From NCBI GenBank assembly GCA_036744635.1, contig DAIOHQ010000054.1:1-22803 (forward strand): a stretch of DNA of 22,803 nucleotides, written 5' to 3'. This DNA is from DAIOHQ01 sp036744635. Its GTDB lineage: Bacteria; Planctomycetota; Phycisphaerae; Tepidisphaerales; Tepidisphaeraceae. A program made the position numbers and the translations under genes. The notes below the pieces were generated by a model that had not been told where the DNA came from, searched no databases, and saw only the letters and a program-made list of their open reading frames with translations. Shown here one piece after another: positions 1 to 8,000 of this stretch; positions within the stretch are counted from its first letter, which is position 1; every line of letters begins with the position of its first letter.

Positions 1-100
1 GGGGGGGCAGGGGGTGGGGGTCCTGCCACAATCGCCACAGTCGAGCGCTACACCCCCGGGCGGATTGATTATCAGATGGCAGTGACAATACTACCGCCCC
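1..100. other. G-rich leader upstream of the glycosidase gene
   Basis: This short stretch has no gene. It opens with runs of G (1-7, 10-14, 16-20) and a weak 6-bp inverted repeat (6-11 with 22-27). A -10-like GACAAT lies at 84-89, twelve bases before the ATG at 101, with no convincing -35 box and no Shine-Dalgarno sequence. It may be the promoter end of an upstream intergenic region cut by the window. Confidence 0.3.
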
Positions 101-2131
101 ATGTCAAAGAAGAACTACGCGCTGAAAAACTGCCGGATCGAAGTCATCGACGAAAAAGGCCGTTTTGTCGGCATCGGCAAGATCAGCATCGGCCGAACCG
201 CCCTGCGCAGCGGCCGGCTCCCGATCACGGCCTATAGCGAAACCTTCACCGGCTACGAACTCATCGAGCAACGCCTGCTGGGCGTGGATGTTTCAGACAA
301 CGAGATTCGCGTGCGCACAGAGGCACGTTTCGCGCCCTCCCGCGTCAAGATGATGCGCGACCACAGTTTCGATCCCATCCACACCCTGCACGACTGGGAT
401 CGCCCGGAGTTGAAGACGGCGCTGCTCGACATCGTCTTCCGCCCGGCCAGCGAGACCATCGACGGGACAACGCTCGAAGGTTTTTCCTATCACTATGACT
501 ACCGCAGCACCGATGTCCCGATCTTCTATCTCTTCGAAAGCGCATCCTGGGAACTCGACGGCGATGCCGAAGGCGCTACCGTCATCAACCAGTCAGCCTG
601 CTCGTCCCCAATGGTGACGTTCGCGCCGGACACGGCCTGGACCACCGAAGGCGTCATGCACTGGGACCCCAAGGCCGACAACCCCATCATGACCCACAAC
701 CTGCCGCGCTGGGCATCGCATCAGGCCTTCGACTTCCAGTACAAGGGCAACAAGACCCTCGTTGGACTCTTCGATCGGCTGGACCTCATCCGCACCGTCA
801 TCATGCGCGAGGCCGGCAAGCCGGAACTGAAATGCTTCGACAAGCACATTTTCGATCAGACGCTGCAGTACACCACGTCGGCCAAGAAAATTCTCCTGAA
901 TGTTGAGAAGAAAACCCCCACCGCCCAGAAAAACCTCTGGACGCGCATCTTCGATGAAGCCCACAACCGCGCCCGCGCCGAGGTGGGCTTGGCCGAAGAG
1001 CCGCTAATCCCGCGCGTCTATGGCGAATTTTTCCTGCCAACGCCGCGCTATGAGGATTATTACGTGCATCTGCTCCCGGTCGCGAAAAAGCTGGGCTTCA
1101 AAGCCGTCTATCTGCTCAACGTCAACAAGTGCGCCTTCTCCGAGCAAAGCCCGCACCGCACCTGGACCTGGAACACCTGCTGCGGCCACGAGTATGAGCC
1201 GGCCCCGATGTATGGCGGCACCGAAGGGCTCAAGACCATGATCGAGCAATTCAAAGAGGCCGGCATCCGCGTGAATTCCTGGACCAACAACGATCAGGCC
1301 CTGTCATCGCCGCTGAACAAACCCGAACGCAATGACGGCCGCGGATGGTACATCTACCTGGAGGATACGCGGCAGAAGTGGGGCGGGGCCTACATGGGCT
1401 GCATGAGCGTTTTCAATTTCAACAACGCCGATGCCCGCAATTATTGGATCAACGCCCTCAAGAAGATCAAGGCCGAGACCGGGCTGGACCAATATCATTT
1501 TGACAGCTTCTACAATCTCGCCTTCTTTCCCGTGAACTTCGATCATTCCCGGCCAACCACGCAGTGGCGAAGCCTGCTGGCCGCCTTCAAGGAACTGCAG
1601 GATGCCGGGATCAATTTCCTCATCGAATCGTTCGGCGCCTTCGGGATGCCGGCCCACGGATGCCCCACCAGCTACGGCGATGCCGACAAGCTCTTCGCGG
1701 CCTACAAGCTGCAGATCGCCCTGGGATACGCCACCATCGGCGGCGGCGAAGGCCAGAAGGTTCAGCACGATATCGACATGGTATATCGCTATTTCGCCCA
1801 CATGGTTTCCCCCGGAGTGAACGTCACCCACGGCAAGCAGCGCCTCGATGAAATCTGGGATGACCGCCACATCCGCGCCCTGGCCGATTACAACGAAAAC
1901 CGCCAGCACATGGCCAAGCGTTTCCTGCAGGAAGACGACCTCTCCGTCCTCTGGCACGATGCGAACGCCACCCGCGCCACCCTCTGGAACTTCGCCGACC
2001 GAGAACGAAAACTGTCCGGAAAGGTCCACGATCTATCCGCAGCCCAAGACCTCCCCCCCGCAAAGAAGTACCACCTGCAAGCCCGCCACACCTACGCCAT
2101 CACCGCTGCGCCCCTGCCCACGACGGTGTGA
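101..2131 (+). CDS. Glycoside hydrolase-like protein, alpha-galactosidase (GH-D clan) type TIM barrel
   Basis: This 676-residue protein looks like a retaining glycosidase of the alpha-galactosidase superfamily. The first ~300 residues are beta-rich, as in the N-terminal sandwich domains of GH36-like enzymes. From about residue 320 barrel-type segments follow: a strand-helix unit ending in GLKTMIEQFKEAGIRVNSW, then DQYHFDSFYN, where Asp468 sits where the GH-D nucleophile is expected. LIESFGAFG (Glu509) and SYGDAD come next, the latter a possible source of the acid/base residue. The C-terminus (ATLWNFADRE) resembles the usual closing beta domain. No signal peptide is visible, so it is probably cytoplasmic or exported in another way. 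The ATG at 101 has no Shine-Dalgarno; a -10-like GACAAT lies just upstream. The substrate cannot be told from sequence. The fold class is fairly likely; the exact family is uncertain. Confidence 0.72.
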   Translation: MSKKNYALKNCRIEVIDEKGRFVGIGKISIGRTALRSGRLPITAYSETFTGYELIEQRLLGVDVSDNEIRVRTEARFAPSRVKMMRDHSFDPIHTLHDWDRPELKTALLDIVFRPASETIDGTTLEGFSYHYDYRSTDVPIFYLFESASWELDGDAEGATVINQSACSSPMVTFAPDTAWTTEGVMHWDPKADNPIMTHNLPRWASHQAFDFQYKGNKTLVGLFDRLDLIRTVIMREAGKPELKCFDKHIFDQTLQYTTSAKKILLNVEKKTPTAQKNLWTRIFDEAHNRARAEVGLAEEPLIPRVYGEFFLPTPRYEDYYVHLLPVAKKLGFKAVYLLNVNKCAFSEQSPHRTWTWNTCCGHEYEPAPMYGGTEGLKTMIEQFKEAGIRVNSWTNNDQALSSPLNKPERNDGRGWYIYLEDTRQKWGGAYMGCMSVFNFNNADARNYWINALKKIKAETGLDQYHFDSFYNLAFFPVNFDHSRPTTQWRSLLAAFKELQDAGINFLIESFGAFGMPAHGCPTSYGDADKLFAAYKLQIALGYATIGGGEGQKVQHDIDMVYRYFAHMVSPGVNVTHGKQRLDEIWDDRHIRALADYNENRQHMAKRFLQEDDLSVLWHDANATRATLWNFADRERKLSGKVHDLSAAQDLPPAKKYHLQARHTYAITAAPLPTTV

Positions 2132-2181
2132 AGAATCGGCTCTTTCACAATGGGACGTGCGTCGCCGTTTATGTGTAGTGC

Positions 2182-2187
2182 TACAAT
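2182..2187 (+). promoter_or_regulatory. -10-like TACAAT just upstream of ATG 2198
   Basis: The hexamer TACAAT lies ten bases before the ATG at 2198. A start point about seven bases downstream would leave almost no leader, which is one reason to prefer 2198 over the upstream ATGs. There is no convincing -35 box. The same hexamer precedes the ABC exporter gene at a similar distance. Confidence 0.3.
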
Positions 2188-2197
2188 GTGCTTAGAT

Positions 2198-3034
2198 ATG
2201 TCGCCCGCGAATTACGCAGAAAATCACGCTCGACGAATTGACGAGGAACTCGTTGCGGTCGACTGCCTAAGGCACGTCCTCTCCACGCGTTGCGGTTGCA
2301 ACGACGTGCGTCTCCATCGGGAGCACCGTGACCCGCCGGACTTCACCGTGACGATCGACGGTGAGCCCTTCCCAGCAGAGGTAACGAGCATTGGTTCGCA
2401 CCAAGCGTATCGCGCACATTGCAACGAGCTTGCAACGGCCATCCACGATAGTTCAGATCGTCGTAGCGGAGTTGCTGGCGCCTACGTTCTAATCATTTCA
2501 GAAACTCCGCAGATTCCAAAGCCAAAGTCGACGTGCAGCCGTCGCCTTTTGGATGCTGCGCATGCATACATTGATAGCACGAGACATCAGGCGAGTGCTA
2601 CTGAGACGCAACTTGCCAAGGACCAATGCGGCAGCATCAGCATTGCCAAATTCTCAGGGCATGGTTCGCGAGTCAGTGTACTATGGAGTCCTCCTGGAAT
2701 GTGGGAAGGTGAAATTCAGGGTCGGATGGCGGCGTTGATTCAGCGGGCGGTCGACGTCAAGAGGGGCAGATTGATCAAAGCTGGGATCGCTCCTCAGAGC
2801 GCACTGCTGCTGTTATACGATGCGTTTGGATACGGTGAACCAACAGACGCCGCCGCTGCGATGCAGCAGGTGAAGGGATATGACTGGTTCCATTCGATTT
2901 TCTGGGCGGCCTCGTTTTCCGACCACAAGAATATCAGCTACCCGGACGAACCCGGACGAAACGGACTGTTCCTGTTTAGCATGGCACCATCTTGGAATCG
3001 TGTGAGTAGTCTGCCACCGGGAACCGGCGCATAA
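2198..3034 (+). CDS. Hypothetical protein with a possible PD-(D/E)xK nuclease-like core
   Basis: I do not recognise this 278-residue protein. Near its N-terminus it has DPPDF (Asp48), a strand, then FPAEVTS (Glu61, Thr63). That spacing is reminiscent of the PD...(D/E)xK restriction-endonuclease fold, with Thr in place of Lys. A helix with two Glu (16-17) precedes it, and the following strand reads AYVLIIS. The second half has ALLLLYDAF and a WFHSIFWAASF segment. No signal peptide or membrane helix is evident. The frame is open from an ATG at 2150, and ATGs also occur at 2171 and 2186. I chose 2198 because the earlier residues are Cys/Met-rich and unlike a normal N-terminus, and a -10-like TACAAT lies at 2182-2187. 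GC is about 55% in a line I counted, against about 70% in the large gene at 5025, suggesting transfer. The nuclease idea is inference. Confidence 0.6.
   Translation: MSPANYAENHARRIDEELVAVDCLRHVLSTRCGCNDVRLHREHRDPPDFTVTIDGEPFPAEVTSIGSHQAYRAHCNELATAIHDSSDRRSGVAGAYVLIISETPQIPKPKSTCSRRLLDAAHAYIDSTRHQASATETQLAKDQCGSISIAKFSGHGSRVSVLWSPPGMWEGEIQGRMAALIQRAVDVKRGRLIKAGIAPQSALLLLYDAFGYGEPTDAAAAMQQVKGYDWFHSIFWAASFSDHKNISYPDEPGRNGLFLFSMAPSWNRVSSLPPGTGA
2941..2960 (+). repeat. Perfect 10-bp tandem duplication inside a coding region
   Basis: CCCGGACGAA occurs twice in a row near the 3' end of the preceding gene. Ten bases is not a multiple of three, so gain or loss of one unit changes the last ~30 residues and the stop codon. 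Confidence 0.85.
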
Positions 3035-3081
3035 CATGCCGTAGAGTGCTCGTAGCAACGGGCGCACATCGAACGAAAGCC

Positions 3082-3100
3082 TCCTGTCCGCCAGACAGGA
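3082..3100. other. Stem-loop in the 3035-3237 spacer
   Basis: TCCTGTC and GACAGGA form a perfect 7-bp stem around the 5-base loop CGCCA. No T-run follows on either strand, so it is not a standard intrinsic terminator. It lies 48 bases after the stop of the upstream gene and may act as an RNA-end or processing structure. The rest of the 203-base spacer shows nothing I can name. Confidence 0.5.
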
Positions 3101-3237
3101 AGGGAGGACACTGGCGCATTGCATCGTTCAGCATTTCCGAACTGCCGAATTCGCGTTTCCGGCCACGAAAACCTATTGCTTATCCATACCAAGGGAATTA
3201 TATTCCGCATTCAATTCAGATGGGAAGGAGCTTCCAT

Positions 3238-4233
3238 ATGAGACTTTTCAAATTCGCCACAGCGACGGCGCATCTTGTGGCATTGGCCATCGTCGTAAGT
3301 GTTTGCCTTGCTGGTCCCGCGTCAGATGCGCAAACGACCGGCCCGTCGAGTCGGCCCATCGACGACGCCGCGCCTGCCGGAACTGTTGCGGAGGCAGAAA
3401 AGAATTTGGTCGACGCGCGCGCCGCAATCGATATGGCTCGCGATCAGTGCGTCAAGAAACTAGAGGTAAGCAAGGATTATCAGCAGTTGGCAGCAGATGC
3501 GGCCACGAAGGATACGGCACTGCAAGAGGCTCGCTCACACGGAACGCCTCAGGAACGGATCGATGCCAGCAGCGCTGCCAATAAGGCACGCCGACAGATG
3601 ATCGAAGTGAAAGAGAGGGCATTGCGAACGGACACAGGGATTGCAAAGGCTAAGGCGGCGGAAACAGTAGCGGCAGCCACTGTGAGCGAATTGAAAGAGC
3701 GAGATAGGGCCGCGGCAGCGAAAGCCACGGCGGAGGCGGCGGCGAGAGACGCGGCAGCGGTGCGCGAAGCGAGGGCAAAGGCCGATGCCGATCAAGAACC
3801 GGCAGAAGGCGAAAACCCGAAAGAGGTGCCGCCGGGGGGCGACGAAACGACGCTCGCGTTGGTCAAGGCAGACCCGAAGAAGTACGTAGGAAAGGAATTC
3901 ATCGTGCGCGGCGGAATTAAGACGGCCAACTATTACAATTATGGCTTCGAAGGCACACAAGATTTCTACTACTCAATTAGGTTTGGCGAAGTGGGCGATG
4001 GGCTTCGAATTAACGACACGATCCATGGATATCTCCCTAAGAAACTCGGCCAAGAATTTATGGAAACGACTGCCGCGCGCAATGGCAAGGGGCACTGGAA
4101 GTTCGTCCAACTAAAGGTAACACTCACGGCGGAGTGCTTTTCAAATGATGAGTGGCACGAACAAGTAAAGATTCTCGATTGGCAGTTTCTCAATCAAAAG
4201 CGAACCGGATGGACGCCTTGGTTAAGCCGGTAG
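3238..4233 (+). CDS. Secreted coiled-coil protein with a C-terminal beta (possibly OB-like) domain
   Basis: The protein has 331 residues. I chose the ATG at 3238 because GGGAAGGAG at 3222-3230 is a near-perfect Shine-Dalgarno seven bases upstream, and because the protein then opens with a clear signal peptide (MRLFKF, then a hydrophobic stretch ending near CLAGPASDAQ). The frame is open further upstream to 3046, but that part looks non-coding. Residues ~45-190 are rich in Ala, Glu, Lys and Arg with heptad character, indicating a long coiled coil. From ~205 a compact domain begins with LVKADPKKYVGKEFIVRGG, followed by aromatic beta segments (ANYYNYGFEG, FYYSIRFGE) and ending in WQFLNQK. The leading strand pattern is like small OB-type domains, but this is only a resemblance. 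It is probably periplasmic. GC is near 50% in a line I counted, matching its upstream neighbour. Function is unknown. Confidence 0.75.
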   Translation: MRLFKFATATAHLVALAIVVSVCLAGPASDAQTTGPSSRPIDDAAPAGTVAEAEKNLVDARAAIDMARDQCVKKLEVSKDYQQLAADAATKDTALQEARSHGTPQERIDASSAANKARRQMIEVKERALRTDTGIAKAKAAETVAAATVSELKERDRAAAAKATAEAAARDAAAVREARAKADADQEPAEGENPKEVPPGGDETTLALVKADPKKYVGKEFIVRGGIKTANYYNYGFEGTQDFYYSIRFGEVGDGLRINDTIHGYLPKKLGQEFMETTAARNGKGHWKFVQLKVTLTAECFSNDEWHEQVKILDWQFLNQKRTGWTPWLSR

Positions 4234-4689
4234 CAGCAAGAATTCCAAGGGTGTCGGCAGCGCAGCCCAAGCGTGGCTTCTGCGAGGAAAGGGCTGCGGC
4301 GGAATAGCAGCGACCATTCCATCGCACTGAACACGGCGCCACGAATCGACACGCCTATGCGGGCAAAGTCCCAACCAAGCACAGGAAAAGACCCAGCGAC
4401 AGGAGGGAAATACATTGTCCCCGCGTCGCCCTGCATTTTCCCGCCATCCCTTTCAACAGCGAACCCATGCCTGTCCCAATGGACCGCCGTCCCCTGCATC
4501 GTGACGCCATGCTCCAGACCAGCCCCCGCGCCAAAACATCTTTTTCCAGCGACATTAGATGGACTCCCGCCGCCAAATTTCCCGGCCAGATTTTTCTTGA
4601 CTTTCCTCAAACAAAACCCTAACATACCCGAGAATCATCCATCCTCGGCCGTCCAAACCAAAGGGGGTTTCCAATGCCGCTGCCGACAT

Positions 4690-4707
4690 CCCGAGTTTCC
4701 CGAGTTC
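4690..4707. repeat. Two tandem 9-bp units CCCGAGTT(T/C)
   Basis: CCCGAGTTT at 4690-4698 is followed directly by CCCGAGTTC at 4699-4707. It is the first of several tandem short repeats in this spacer. Confidence 0.75.
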
Positions 4708-4738
4708 GTCTCATCCCGCCCATGCCGCGCTCCCCATT

Positions 4739-4759
4739 CTGCACTTTGCACCCAGCACT
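4739..4759. repeat. Three tandem heptads around GCAC
   Basis: CTGCACT, TTGCACC and CAGCACT run head to tail, each with GCAC at the same place. The 7-base period is shared with the repeat at 4812-4846. Confidence 0.65.
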
Positions 4760-4773
4760 CCGTTCATTTTCAA

Positions 4774-4878
4774 TGTCCCACTCGCCAAAAATGTCCCACA
4801 GGCCACATTCTTCACAAGTGACCAAGGACAAAGGACTAATGACAATTCCATGTCCCACAATGTCGCAAAATGTCCCAC
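4774..4878. repeat. Four dispersed copies of TGTCCCAC
   Basis: TGTCCCAC occurs at 4774-4781, 4792-4799, 4851-4858 and 4871-4878. Three of the copies are preceded by AA and three are followed by A. A degenerate copy (TGTCGCAA) lies at 4861-4868. The heptad block at 4812-4846 sits between the second and third copies. Confidence 0.8.
4812..4846. repeat. Five tandem degenerate heptads (consensus NGACNAA)
   Basis: TCACAAG, TGACCAA, GGACAAA, GGACTAA and TGACAAT lie end to end with an exact 7-base period; all keep the AC core. This resembles the short tandemly repeated repetitive (STRR) heptads known from cyanobacteria, whose published units include TTGGTCA, the reverse complement of TGACCAA. A shared origin is not implied. 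Confidence 0.75.
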
Positions 4879-5024
4879 ATTTCATTTTCACTCTCCCCCA
4901 ATCCCAAATCCAAGCTGCTTGTCGCTCGGCGGCAGCGCACTGGCGTTGAAACCCGCGGGCAGTATCATCGGCCTCCCTGAATCGCCAGCGATTCATTTTG
5001 AAAAATCAATCTTGAGGAGCTCCC

Positions 5025-8000
5025 ATGCCAATCACCAACCGTTTGCGTTTTCTAACCCACTGTGCGATCTCGCTCGCCGCAATCCTTGCCGCCGGCACAT
5101 CCGCCCCGGCCGCCGAGCTGTCGATCGCTTTGCCGCTTAACCGCACGGTCTATCAAACCAACGAGCAGATCGACGTTTCGGTGCTGCGAACCGATGCCCA
5201 GGCGCTGGCGGCGTCGCCGTTGACGCTCACGCTAAGCAGCCCCGAAGCCGGCAAGGCGACCTTTACCTTTGATGCCCCTGCCGCCGAAGCAGGGGGGGTG
5301 AAAGGCGCCGATGCCCGCGCCACCAGCCATCTCCACCTCGATGGCCGGCTGCTCCGTCCGGGGAAATATACGCTTGAAGTGACCGCCAACGATGCCGCCG
5401 CCAAAACCGAAATCGAAATCTGCACCCATGTCCGCTCCAGCTCGTTCAAGCTCTTCGAATGGGGCGGCGGCGGCACCGCCCGCGAGCAGGCGGCGATGGG
5501 TTCGCTCGGCTTCAATATGCTCTATTACAACGCCCTTACCCCCGACAGCGCCATCCGCGGCGGCCTGGACGTCATGCGCAATTGCACGATGGGCGGCGGC
5601 CATCAGATGGACTTGCGCCTGGAATGCGACTGGTCCGATCCCTACGTCCTGCTCGGCGGCGACGTGCGCTCGACCCGCCAGGCCTTCGAGGATCGCACCC
5701 GCCCCAACGCGACCGGCGTACACTTTTATGATGAACCCGGCCTGACCTGGCAGAAGCATCCGATCACCGGCGAGCAGGTGCCGTTCAATATTCCCTGGCA
5801 GGACCGTTCCTACAAGGCGGCGTTCGGCCAGGATGCTTTGCAGTACAATGACGTAAAACCCAGCGATGAGAACGCCGCCCAGCGCTGGATCAAAGATGGC
5901 CGCTTCAAAGAGCAGTACATGGAAGCCGCCTGGAAAATCACCGGCTACAACGTCGCGACTAGCGTTCCGGGATTCATGCCCGTGACCCAGACGGTCTACG
6001 GATGGTCGGCCTTCGGCGACGGCTATTACTTCAACATCGCCCGGCAACTTCCGGTAATTTCCGGCCACGGTGGATACGACGACTTCTGGCTCTACACCTA
6101 CAACCCCTCGCTGTTCTTCGTCATGGGACGGGCCCGCGACCTGGACAAGCCGAATTGGTATCTGCCGTGCTGGTATCGCAGCACCCCCGCCGAGCGTTTT
6201 CGCGGCGAGCAGTATCTTTCCTTCATGCTCAATCTGCAGGGAATGGCCACCCCGCCGGACCTCACGGCACACAAGCCCGGTTCCCTTCCCCAGACCGAAC
6301 AGGGCATCGTCGAATCCAATCTCCTGATGGCCCGGCTGGGAACCATTTTTGAAACCATGAAAGTCGCCCGCCCGCAGGTGGCGGTGCTCTATTCGCTGAG
6401 CGATGCCCTGCACGCGCAGGCGCAGGTCATGCTCATCAAGCGCGGCGAGGAGAATAATCAGTACACGCCGAGCAAGCAGCATGTCCAGCTTGCAGCTTTG
6501 TTCATGGCGATGAATGAAGTTCACATGCCGTTCTTCCCCATCGTGGAAGAGGATGTGCTCGATGGCACGCTGGCGGCCAATCACAAGGTGCTGGTGCTGA
6601 CCGGCCTGCACTATCTCGATCCCAAGATCAAAGGCGTGCTGGAGGATTTCATCGCCCAGGGCGGGCAGATTCTGATGAGCGATGACGCCACGGTGGAGAT
6701 AAAAGGGGCGCAGAAGTTTGGCGCCGTGCTCGGCCAGGACGCCGATCAGCGCACCGCGAAGTTTGCCGAATCCCTCAAGCAGCAGGCCGATGAGCTGTCC
6801 AAAGACAAGATTCGCGCTGAGCTGGCGCGGTTTGACACCAATGGCCAGTTGATCAAGGACAACGCCGCCGCCGCCAAGGCGCTGGCGGGCAAGCTGCAGG
6901 CCGCCGGCATCAAGCCGGACCTGGAATGCGATAATCCCGAGGTGTCCGTTTCCCGCCAGGGCAGCGGCGATATCGATTATTTCTTCGCCGTGAATACCGC
7001 CTGGGATGAGGCGGTAGGCTGGCGCTACGCCATGAAGCCGGTGACGGCCAAAGTCACCTTCGATGGCGAACGGCCGACCTACGATGCGGTCGTCGGCGGG
7101 GCGGTGGCGCTGCAGAATAATGCCGGCAGCTTCCGCTTCGGTCCCGGTCAGATGCGCGTTTTCGCCCGCACCGCCAGGCCCATCGGCGCCGTGCAGGTTT
7201 ACGCCCCCAACCTCTATCGTGACTTCACCAACGTTACCGATCCGATCCACGTGGAACTGACCGCGACGCTGCTGGACAAGGCCAACGGCGTGCTGGCCGG
7301 CAATGCCCCGATGCGCGTGCAGCTCATCGACCCCACCGGCGCCAGCCGCTATGACCTGTTCCGCGCCACCGCCAACGGCGTGCTGCGGATGAACCTGCAG
7401 TTGGGCGCCACCGATCCCGCCGGCGATTACAAGGTGATCGTCACCGAACTGCTCGACAATCACGAAGCAACCGCCAGCTTCCATTATGCCCCTGCCGCCC
7501 AGTGCGGCGCCGCCGCCGGCGAAACCCACCGGGCCGTCCTCTTCCAGCAGGATCGCGACAATATCTTCCGCTTCTTCCGAACCTTCCGCTCGGCGACCAT
7601 CGTCACCGGCAGCGGCGCATACGATGAGCCGGCCGCCAAGCGGCTGGTCGAGATCCTCAAACCCTGGAACGTAACCTGCGAGATCGTGAAAGCCGCGGAC
7701 GTGAAGCCTCGCGAGGTTCCGGAGGAAGCGCTCAAGACCTGGGCCGGCGATTTCCCCGGCCGGCCCGATCCCGCCAAGCCCAGCCCGGTTATTTCCGGCT
7801 GGGATTTGAACGGCGCGGTCATCCTGCTGGGAACACCGGCCGACAACCAGGTCATCAAGTTCATCACCGACAACCACTGGCTCCCGTACATGCCCGTTGC
7901 GGATGTCTTCCCCGGTCGCGGCCGCGGATATCTGGCGTGGCAGCGCGATGGCGTCGGCCGCGAGCAGGAATCGGTCAGCCTGATCGCCGACGATGAAGCC

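Larger units (their letters stand above)
4234..5024. other. Non-coding, repeat-bearing spacer
   Basis: I see no credible gene in this ~790-base stretch. Open frames on both strands lack family resemblance and have the Pro/Ser- or Arg-rich make-up of translated repeat DNA. The second half (4690-4880) is full of short tandem and dispersed repeats, listed separately. The last bases carry the Shine-Dalgarno (GAGGAG, 5014-5019) of the next gene. Together with the two low-GC genes before it, this looks like part of an inserted accessory segment. Confidence 0.65.

Noticed and set aside
3046..3237. Upstream in-frame start for the secreted coiled-coil gene
   Set aside because: The ATG at 3238 has a near-perfect Shine-Dalgarno and begins a clear signal peptide.
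4273..4821. A 182-codon plus-strand frame in the spacer
   Set aside because: It is Pro/Ser-rich, runs through tandem repeats, and has no Shine-Dalgarno or family resemblance.
4619..4996. A 125-codon minus-strand frame over the repeats
   Set aside because: Its apparent periodic residues (repeated GTF/WDI-like words) come from the TGTCCCAC repeats, not from a protein family.
5232..7877. An 881-codon open frame antisense to the large secreted protein
   Set aside because: It is Gly/Ala/Val/Ile-rich with no domain pattern; it is the antisense shadow expected from codon bias in a high-GC gene.
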